DNA from: Bacilli bacterium
GTDB lineage: Bacteria > Bacillota_I > Bacilli_A > RFN20 > CAG-826
Length of the DNA stretch: 11,557 nucleotides
Direction: 5' to 3'
Assembly (NCBI GenBank): GCA_016302705.1
Contig: JAEDNC010000018.1
Coordinates: 1-11,557, forward strand
Position numbers and translations under genes: made by a program. The notes beneath the pieces were generated by a model. The model saw nothing but the letters and a program-made list of their open reading frames with translations, made no database searches and was not told the DNA's origin. Shown in pieces: positions 6,895 to 11,557 of this stretch (position 1 is the first letter of the stretch; each line of letters begins with the position of its first letter).

Positions 6895-8295
6895 TTACTT
6901 TAATTCTCCTCCTCTACCACCAACAGTGATTTCACTAATTCTTAAAGTAGGTTGACCAACGTTTGTTCTAATAGAGCCGCTTGCTGCGCCACACATTCCT
7001 TGTCCAAATGCGAGGTCATTACCAATCATATCGATCTTTTTAAGGATTTCTTCACCCTTTCCAATTAAGGTTGCACCTTTAACTGGCTCACAAACTTTGC
7101 CATCTCTAATAATGTAAGCTTCTGAACATCCAAAGTTGAATTCACCTGTAGTTGGATCAACGCTTCCACCATTGAATCCGACTGTATATAAACCAAGTTT
7201 GGTAGCAGCAATAATTTCTTCTGGAGTTGATTTACCATTATCAATATAGGTATTACTCATTCTGCTGGTTGGGCAATATTTATAGTTTTGTCTACGACAT
7301 GAACCATTGCCTTCTCTATTCATTCTTCTTCCGTTGAAGTCATCAATCATGAAGTCTTTAAGAACTCCATCTTTGATGAGGATACGTTTTGTACCTGGAT
7401 TACCTTCATCATCAATATCAATTGACCCCCATTCATTTGGAATAGTGGAATCATCAACTGCAGTAACCAGTGGAGAGGCAATCATTTGTCCTTCTTTACC
7501 TGTTGCGTAACTTAATCCTTTACTCACTGCACTAGCTTCAAGTGGATGTCCGCATGCTTCGTGGAATAAAACACCGCCCCAACCATTACCAATAACTACT
7601 GGCATTTTTCCGGATGGGCATTCTTTTGCGGTGAGCATTAGTAAAGCAGTCTTTGCGGCCTTTCTTGCTACTTCTCTTGGCTTAGCCTTGTCTTTGAAGA
7701 AACTCATGTCCATTTGACATCCTGGTCCTTCAAATCCTGTTTCCATTCCATTTTCATCTGCAACAACTACGGAATAGACTAAACGAGCAAATTCTGTATC
7801 TCTAGAGAACCATTTTCCTTTGGAATTATAGATTGTAACCCCTCTATGGTTGTTTGCAAATTGGCCAATATATCTAACGATATGTGGATCTTTTAAAGAT
7901 TCAATTTCAGACATGCCTTCTCTAACTAAACTAATTTTCTCTTCGAGAGGGATATCATCATAACTATGAATGATTGGGTTTCTATTTTTACCTCTAATCA
8001 TTTCTAACTTATTAACAGTGATTAATCTTTCACCATTAAATGACTTATTTAAGGATTTTGCTAAATCAAGTAGGCCTTTTTTAGTTAAATCAGATGTAAA
8101 ACCATAAACTGATCTATTCTCTTTTAAGAGTCTAAGGCCTGCACCTGAAGTAATATTGTAAGAACTTGATGAAACTTTGCCATTTTCAATCGCTACTGAG
8201 CAAGCATGACTATTTTCATAGAAGATTTCAGCGTAATCAGCGCCTGTAGAAAGCATTTCATTAAGAACTTCGATAGCTAATTTCTTACTTAACAC
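6895..8295 (-). CDS. tldD: TldD, zinc-bearing subunit of the TldD/E metalloprotease
   Basis: A 466-residue U62-family metalloprotease subunit (481 in E. coli). The zinc motif HEACGH (245-250, HExxxH) sits in GVLFHEACGHPLEAS. Cys435 in GQGMCGAASG matches the C-terminal cysteine proposed as third zinc ligand. The IDDEGNPGTKRILIKDGVL segment (294-312) and the GQPTLRISEITVGG ending are characteristic. With TldE it forms a peptide-digesting chamber in the cytosol. The start is GTG at 8295, chosen because a full AAGGAGG (8304-8310) lies eight bases upstream. No short precursor peptide, toxin-antitoxin pair or modification enzyme is nearby, so the local natural substrate is unknown. It is first in a two-gene operon with tldE. 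Confidence 0.96.
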   Translation of the reverse strand: MLSKKLAIEVLNEMLSTGADYAEIFYENSHACSVAIENGKVSSSSYNITSGAGLRLLKENRSVYGFTSDLTKKGLLDLAKSLNKSFNGERLITVNKLEMIRGKNRNPIIHSYDDIPLEEKISLVREGMSEIESLKDPHIVRYIGQFANNHRGVTIYNSKGKWFSRDTEFARLVYSVVVADENGMETGFEGPGCQMDMSFFKDKAKPREVARKAAKTALLMLTAKECPSGKMPVVIGNGWGGVLFHEACGHPLEASAVSKGLSYATGKEGQMIASPLVTAVDDSTIPNEWGSIDIDDEGNPGTKRILIKDGVLKDFMIDDFNGRRMNREGNGSCRRQNYKYCPTSRMSNTYIDNGKSTPEEIIAATKLGLYTVGFNGGSVDPTTGEFNFGCSEAYIIRDGKVCEPVKGATLIGKGEEILKKIDMIGNDLAFGQGMCGAASGSIRTNVGQPTLRISEITVGGRGGELK

Positions 8296-8303
8296 TTATT
8301 TTT

Positions 8304-8310
8304 CCTCCTT
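8304..8310 (-). promoter_or_regulatory. Ribosome binding site of tldD
   Basis: AAGGAGG on the minus strand, eight bases before GTG at 8295. It fixes the start at a GTG codon and is the strongest Shine-Dalgarno site in the window. Confidence 0.85.
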
Positions 8311-8319
8311 ATGATCAAA

Positions 8320-8343
8320 AAGTATCTAAATTATAAGATACTT
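8320..8343 (-). promoter_or_regulatory. Perfect inverted repeat enclosing the tldD -10 box
   Basis: AAGTATCT (8320-8327) and AGATACTT (8336-8343) are perfect 8-base inverted arms around an 8-base spacer. On the minus strand a perfect TATAAT (8330-8335) lies in that spacer, giving a tldD leader of about 25-30 bases with the strong ribosome binding site. No good -35 box is visible, which could mean activator dependence. The dyad covering the -10 box looks like an operator. The binding protein is unknown. Confidence 0.5.
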
Positions 8344-8385
8344 GTCTTCATAAATTAAATAGTTTCTTTTTTAGAAAAAGACACT

Positions 8386-8391
8386 TACAAT
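8386..8391 (+). promoter_or_regulatory. Putative -10 box of the glycosyltransferase gene
   Basis: TACAAT lies exactly ten bases before the ATG at 8402, and no Shine-Dalgarno sequence occurs between them. The spacing matches that at mgtE and suggests a leaderless transcript. No convincing -35 box is found, so support comes mainly from the repeated pattern. Confidence 0.4.
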
Positions 8392-8401
8392 TATTAATGC
8401 T

Positions 8402-9439
8402 ATGAAAATCCGAATAAATATGCTCAGCAATGCTGAGGTTGCAAAGGGCCAAGGGGTTGCTAGTGCATATCGTGAACAAGTATCGCTAATTAAAAAGATT
8501 AGTGATTTTGATGTTGAGATAAATTCAAGAAAAAGTGATTTTGATATATATCACATACATAGTGTTCATCCATCTTACAGAATGAGAATGAATAAAAAAC
8601 ATCTTAATGTTGTTTATGTTCATTTCATTCCTTCAAAGAACCATGAGAGCATCAAATTACCAAAATTAGCAGAAAAAATCTTTGATAGTTATGTGAATTC
8701 TTATTATAGAAAAGCAGATGAACTAGTAGTGGTAAATCCTTGTTTTAAAAAGGACTTAGAAAACCTAGGAATACCAAGCGAAAAGATAACCTATATTCCA
8801 AATTATGTCTCGCATGAAGAATTTAAGGTTCTAGATAAAGAAGAAATCGATAAAATTAAAAATAAATATAATGTTCCAAAGGATAAATTTGTTGTTTTAG
8901 GTTGTGGACAAATCCAAACAAGAAAAGGAATTGACGATTTTGTTAACACAGCGATACAAAATCCTGGAATGTTCTTTGTTTGGGTTGGGGGATTTTCTTT
9001 TGGCAGAATCATGCATGGATATCGAAAATATAAGAAATTATTTGAAAATTTGCCTCAAAATATGGTGCATATTCCAATTATAGATAGACAATACATGAAT
9101 GAAGTATTTAACATGTGCGATGTACTTTTTATGCCTTCATACATGGAATTGTTCCCAATGACTATTTTAGAAATCGCTAATGTTCATAAACCTTTCTTGC
9201 TTAGAGATTTAGAACTTTATAAACCAATTCTTTTCTCTAAATACGCAAAAGGAAATAATGTTGAAGAATTTTCAAAAGAATTGCAAAAACTCCAAAATGA
9301 TGCAACCTACTATAATGAACAAGTTAATAACTCAATATTCGTTTCTGATTTCTATAATGAAGAGGTATTACTTAAGACTTGGAAAGAGTATTACCAACGC
9401 ATTTATTTAAAATGGAAATCGAAAAAAGAGACTAAATAA
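8402..9439 (+). CDS. GT4 glycosyltransferase, probable glycolipid (diglucosyl-diacylglycerol-type) synthase
   Basis: A 345-residue GT-B fold glycosyltransferase. The N-terminal Rossmann half starts with KGQGVASAYREQVSLI (15-30) and has FDIYHIHSVHP and VVYVHFIP strands. The C-terminal half has the donor-site GQIQTRKGIDDF (169-180, with Arg174 and Lys175) and the family 4 EX7E motif as Glu249 to Glu257 in YMELFPMTILEIAN. The overall pattern, especially the GxG-AxxxQ opening and TRKGIxDFV, resembles the CpoA-like glucosyltransferases that add the second sugar to monoglucosyl-diacylglycerol in low-GC Gram-positives. It would act at the inner face of the membrane. Acceptor and sugar cannot be proven from sequence. 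No membrane helix is seen. It lacks a Shine-Dalgarno site and shares a transcript with the deaminase 31 bases downstream. Confidence 0.82.
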   Translation: MKIRINMLSNAEVAKGQGVASAYREQVSLIKKISDFDVEINSRKSDFDIYHIHSVHPSYRMRMNKKHLNVVYVHFIPSKNHESIKLPKLAEKIFDSYVNSYYRKADELVVVNPCFKKDLENLGIPSEKITYIPNYVSHEEFKVLDKEEIDKIKNKYNVPKDKFVVLGCGQIQTRKGIDDFVNTAIQNPGMFFVWVGGFSFGRIMHGYRKYKKLFENLPQNMVHIPIIDRQYMNEVFNMCDVLFMPSYMELFPMTILEIANVHKPFLLRDLELYKPILFSKYAKGNNVEEFSKELQKLQNDATYYNEQVNNSIFVSDFYNEEVLLKTWKEYYQRIYLKWKSKKETK

Positions 9440-9470
9440 GATAGAATTATTAAGAAAGCAGGTATATGTA

Positions 9471-9926
9471 ATGAACAAATACATGAGAATGGCTATTAAT
9501 GAAGCTAGAAAAGGTATTAGAAACCAACATGGTGGACCATTTGGTGCGGTTGTTGTTAAAGATGGAGTTGTTGTCGGAAAAGGACATAACGAAGTATTAA
9601 AAAACAACGATCCAACATGTCACGGCGAAATGATGGCTATCCATAAAGCATGCAAAAAATTAAAAACATTTGATTTAACTGGATGTGAGTTATACACAAC
9701 TGGAGAACCTTGCCCAATGTGTATGTCTGCGATTTTGTGGGCAAACATTGATAAGGTATATTACGGATGTAATATCTTTGATACCGAGCAAATCGGATTT
9801 AGAGACGCAAAGTTTTATCAAATGCAACAACCAGGTGAAAGAGAAAAACTCGTCATCGAATTAGATAGGAAAGCTTGTTTAAAGCTCTATCAAGAATATG
9901 AGAATTTAACTCATAAACTTTATTAG
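9471..9926 (+). CDS. guaD: Guanine deaminase-like nucleoside/base deaminase
   Basis: A 151-residue zinc enzyme of the cytidine deaminase-like fold, close in length to Bacillus GuaD (156). It probably converts guanine to xanthine in the cytosol. GGPFGAVVVKDG (21-32) and Asn40 form the base pocket. CHGEMMAI (50-57) supplies zinc ligand His51 and catalytic Glu53. EPCPMCMSAILWA (79-91) supplies zinc ligands Cys81 and Cys84. The last residue is tyrosine, as in the B. subtilis enzyme, where the C-terminal tail closes the partner's active site. The HGE form in place of the commoner HAE and the NIFDTEQIGF segment leave room for another purine or nucleoside substrate. It is unlikely to be TadA given the GuaD-like C-terminal half. 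A modest AGCAGGT precedes the ATG. It follows the glycosyltransferase by 31 bases with no terminator between them. Confidence 0.85.
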   Translation: MNKYMRMAINEARKGIRNQHGGPFGAVVVKDGVVVGKGHNEVLKNNDPTCHGEMMAIHKACKKLKTFDLTGCELYTTGEPCPMCMSAILWANIDKVYYGCNIFDTEQIGFRDAKFYQMQQPGEREKLVIELDRKACLKLYQEYENLTHKLY

Positions 9927-9932
9927 GATAAT

Positions 9933-9975
9933 AAAAACCATCAGCACTACATTAATGAACTGATGGTTTTATTTT
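9933..9975. terminator. Bidirectional rho-independent terminator between convergent genes
   Basis: CCATCAG (9938-9944) pairs with CTGATGG (9960-9966) around a 15-base loop. The stem is extended by five A residues on the left and four T residues on the right, followed by ATTTT. It lies between the plus-strand deaminase stop (9926) and the minus-strand XRE gene stop (9978), and the A/T tracts on both sides suit termination in both directions. Confidence 0.88.
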
Positions 9976-9977
9976 GC

Positions 9978-10691
9978 TTATTTATTATGATCTTTTTTAT
10001 ATTTCTCAATTATTTCAGCAATTCCGTAATAGACAGGAATAGTTAAGAATACGACCCACATAGGATGCCACCAACCATATAGACATCCAATTGTTAAGAA
10101 GACAATTGTAACTAGGATTGGCCACGCAAAGTGTGACATTTTTCTTTTCGCAATAGCATTAAAGAAAGATGGGACTAGTGGGATTAATAAGAACATAATC
10201 CATAATGGATGCCATAAGTTGAATAATGTTCCTAATACAACATAGGCTATTACAACCAAGAATGTTGTTACTAAAGAAGAGATAAGTTCTCCTAATGATT
10301 TAGGTTCTTCTTTTTTGTTTGTGTCTTTAAAGTAATGATTTCCTTTTATGCAGTCTTCATCATCATCTTCATCATCGTCATCATCGTCATCTTTTGGTAA
10401 GTTGATATCGATGCGAAGTTTTTTACCGCTTTCATTATCTTCAAAAGTGGCAGACGCAACACCTTTCTTATTTGTTTCAACTTGTTCTTTATTGAACCCT
10501 AATAATTCATCTAATGAAACACCGTATATGCGTGCAAGTTCAATTAAGTTATCTGTGTCTGGTGAAGCTTCTGCTCTTTCCCACTTGCTAACTGCTTGAC
10601 GTGAAACACCTAATTTATCAGCAAGTTCTTCTTGTGAGTAACCATGTTCTTTTCTTAATTCTGTTAATCGATTTGCGAGTTTGATAGTCAT
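9978..10691 (-). CDS. XRE-family DNA-binding protein with duplicated transmembrane hairpin
   Basis: A 237-residue protein with an N-terminal XRE helix-turn-helix (about 6-62). GYSQEELADKLGVSRQAVSKWERAEASP contains the recognition helix SRQAVSKWE. A linker follows, with an uninterrupted acidic run (101-113, eleven Asp and two Glu), then four hydrophobic helices (about 139-158, 161-181, 188-206, 208-228). The membrane half is an internal repeat with 48-residue period: WHPLW (160-164) with FLLIP, then WHPMW (208-212) with FLTIP. Membrane-anchored XRE proteins of this layout are common in Bacillota but their targets are largely unknown. The start is supported by GGAGG (10699-10703) seven bases upstream. 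It is divergent from the NERD gene and may regulate it or itself from their shared intergenic DNA. Confidence 0.87.
   Translation of the reverse strand: MTIKLANRLTELRKEHGYSQEELADKLGVSRQAVSKWERAEASPDTDNLIELARIYGVSLDELLGFNKEQVETNKKGVASATFEDNESGKKLRIDINLPKDDDDDDDEDDDEDCIKGNHYFKDTNKKEEPKSLGELISSLVTTFLVVIAYVVLGTLFNLWHPLWIMFLLIPLVPSFFNAIAKRKMSHFAWPILVTIVFLTIGCLYGWWHPMWVVFLTIPVYYGIAEIIEKYKKDHNK
10357..10392 (-). repeat. Aspartate-codon trinucleotide repeat
   Basis: A run of GAT/GAC codons with two GAA codons encodes the acidic stretch at residues 101-113 of the XRE-family protein. The near-perfect 3-base periodicity makes it a candidate for replication slippage that would change the linker length without breaking the reading frame. 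Confidence 0.7.
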
Positions 10692-10743
10692 ATGTTTTCC
10701 TCCAACTACACGATAATAATATTACTAAAATAGCGGACCTTCT

Positions 10744-10777
10744 ACCAATTATGCTTTGCAAAAACGCAAATATTGGT
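10744..10777. promoter_or_regulatory. Nested inverted repeat between divergent XRE and NERD genes
   Basis: TTTGC (10755-10759) and GCAAA (10766-10770) form an inner 5-base dyad around a 6-base spacer. ACCAAT (10744-10749) and ATTGGT (10772-10777) form an outer 6-base dyad, with unequal unpaired bases (five against one) between the arms. It sits just upstream of the TATAAT before the NERD gene and in the upstream region of the XRE gene. It is a plausible binding site for the XRE protein, but this is inference from position and symmetry only. Confidence 0.35.
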
Positions 10778-10788
10778 TGCGGAAGAGA

Positions 10789-10794
10789 TATAAT
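10789..10794 (+). promoter_or_regulatory. -10 box of the NERD gene, predicted leaderless
   Basis: A perfect TATAAT ends nine bases before the ATG at 10804. There is no usefully spaced Shine-Dalgarno sequence (AAAGG abuts the ATG) and no clear -35 box. The arrangement argues against an upstream TTG start at 10756, because that codon would lie before the promoter. Confidence 0.5.
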
Positions 10795-10803
10795 AATAAA
10801 GGT

Positions 10804-11478
10804 ATGTCAACAAGGTCTAGAGGTGACAAAGGCGAGGCTTTTGTTAGAAAAAAATTAACAGAAATTAAGGAATATCATAAGGTTATTAACGATATTACCT
10901 TCATAAATGAGAAAACAGAAATGACTCATCAAGTGGATCATATCTTAATTCATCATCATGGAGTTTTTGTTATTGAAACAAAAAACTACTTTGGCCAAAT
11001 AATCTCTAATACTGGAGAGCCATTTTGGCTAAAAGAAATAAAAGGAGAGAGAACAAGAATCTCTAATCCTCTTAAGCAAAATAAATCTCACGCTTTTGTG
11101 GTGAACAAAATCTTAAAACGCAAATATGAAGTTATTCCAGTTGTCGTATTTGTGAAAAATAACGCTCCATATATTGGAGATGAAAATGTAATCAACCTCA
11201 AAGATTTAAAACTATTTATAGATTCATATCCATATCAAAAAGAATTAACTAAAGAAGAGATAAATGAAATATATAAGACAATCAAATCTCATAAGAGCAA
11301 TATCTCTAAAAAAGAGCACATCGAAAATATTGGATATCTAAAGCAAATAAATAAAGAGATAAAAAAAGAAATTGCCTATGCGATTGAGAGTGGCACTTGT
11401 CCTAGATGTGACCAAAAGATGGTTTCTAGTGAATTTGAGTACCACTGCAGTAATTGCAATTTCAAATTTAAGTTATAG
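10804..11478 (+). CDS. NERD-domain (nuclease-related) protein with C-terminal zinc ribbon
   Basis: A 224-residue soluble protein. The NERD domain covers about 4-120: GDKGEAFV (7-14), QVDHILIHHHGVFVIETKNYFGQ (43-65) and NPLKQNKSHA (88-97). Asp45, Glu58 and Lys60 in D...ETK form a PD-(D/E)xK nuclease-like core. A charged helical linker follows (about 145-192), then a four-cysteine zinc ribbon, CPRC (199-202) and CSNC (215-218), similar to nucleic-acid-binding ribbons on topoisomerases. Together they suggest a DNA-processing enzyme, but the function of most NERD proteins is unproven. I prefer the ATG at 10804, since homology to the domain starts there and a TATAAT lies just upstream. A TTG at 10756 would add 16 basic residues but has no ribosome binding site. 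No defence or conjugation gene is adjacent within the window. Confidence 0.85.
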   Translation: MSTRSRGDKGEAFVRKKLTEIKEYHKVINDITFINEKTEMTHQVDHILIHHHGVFVIETKNYFGQIISNTGEPFWLKEIKGERTRISNPLKQNKSHAFVVNKILKRKYEVIPVVVFVKNNAPYIGDENVINLKDLKLFIDSYPYQKELTKEEINEIYKTIKSHKSNISKKEHIENIGYLKQINKEIKKEIAYAIESGTCPRCDQKMVSSEFEYHCSNCNFKFKL

Positions 11479-11479
11479 A

Positions 11480-11557
11480 TCATCTTTCAAACTTTTTCGC
11501 GATAGTGAATTTACTAATATCAACTTTATGTTTGATTTCATCTAAAGGTATTGGTTT
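11480..11557 (-). CDS. 3' end of a minus-strand gene (partial, unrecognised)
   Basis: Reading the minus strand in from the window edge gives 25 open codons ending in TGA at 11480-11482. The residues include PIPLDEIKHKVDIS and end FTIAKKFER. The other two minus-strand frames are closed within the same stretch, as expected for the tail of a real gene. It converges with the NERD gene, with one base between the stop codons. The fragment is too short to assign a family, and the gene continues beyond the window. Confidence 0.5.
   Translation of the reverse strand, partial: KPIPLDEIKHKVDISKFTIAKKFER

Noticed and set aside
10348..10599. Plus-strand serine-rich frame opposite the XRE gene
   Set aside because: Its serine run is simply the antisense of the Asp-codon repeat. 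The minus-strand gene has clear XRE homology and a GGAGG site.
10756..10803. TTG-started 16-residue basic extension of the NERD protein
   Set aside because: There is no ribosome binding site, the extension spans an inverted repeat and a perfect TATAAT, and family similarity begins after the ATG at 10804.

Overview
The window is AT-rich DNA from a bacterium that uses the standard genetic code: TGA ends the TetR gene, and tryptophans are TGG. Short intergenic gaps, frequent stop/start overlaps, strong GGAGG ribosome binding sites on some genes, MgtE, TldD/TldE, a Gram-positive type glycolipid glycosyltransferase and a Bacillus-type guanine deaminase all point to a low-GC Bacillota. An uncultured Bacilli/Erysipelotrichia-like or Acholeplasma-like lineage is my best guess, and that placement is inference.

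Layout. (1) 143-3931, plus strand: a tightly packed four-gene operon with a near-consensus promoter (70-98) and one terminator (3930-3949). It encodes pseudouridine-5'-phosphate glycosidase (psuG), a TetR-family regulator, an iron-dependent alcohol dehydrogenase, and a four-helix membrane protein related to M50/site-2 proteases whose zinc motif has lost its first histidine. No pseudouridine kinase is present. (2) 4029-5465, minus strand: the Mg2+ channel MgtE. (3) 5568-8295, minus strand: a tldD-tldE pair for the two subunits of the TldD/E metalloprotease, with its own terminator. (4) 8402-9926, plus strand: a GT4 glycosyltransferase resembling diglucosyl-diacylglycerol synthases, then a guanine/nucleoside deaminase, closed by a probably bidirectional terminator. 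(5) 9978-10691, minus strand: an XRE-type DNA-binding protein fused to a four-helix membrane domain made of two repeats. (6) 10804-11478, plus strand: a NERD-domain nuclease-like protein with a C-terminal zinc ribbon. (7) 11480 to the edge: the apparent 3' end of a minus-strand gene.

The groups look functionally independent apart from the first operon, where nucleotide salvage, aldehyde/alcohol redox chemistry, a regulator and a probable pseudoprotease share one transcript. A second theme is initiation signals. Three genes (mgtE, the glycosyltransferase and the NERD gene) lack a Shine-Dalgarno sequence, and each has a TANAAT box 9-10 nt before its start codon, the geometry expected of leaderless mRNAs. 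psuG, tldD and the XRE gene instead have clear Shine-Dalgarno sites. I saw no tRNA, rRNA, CRISPR array, insertion sequence or phage gene. No stretch over 300 bases lacks a gene.
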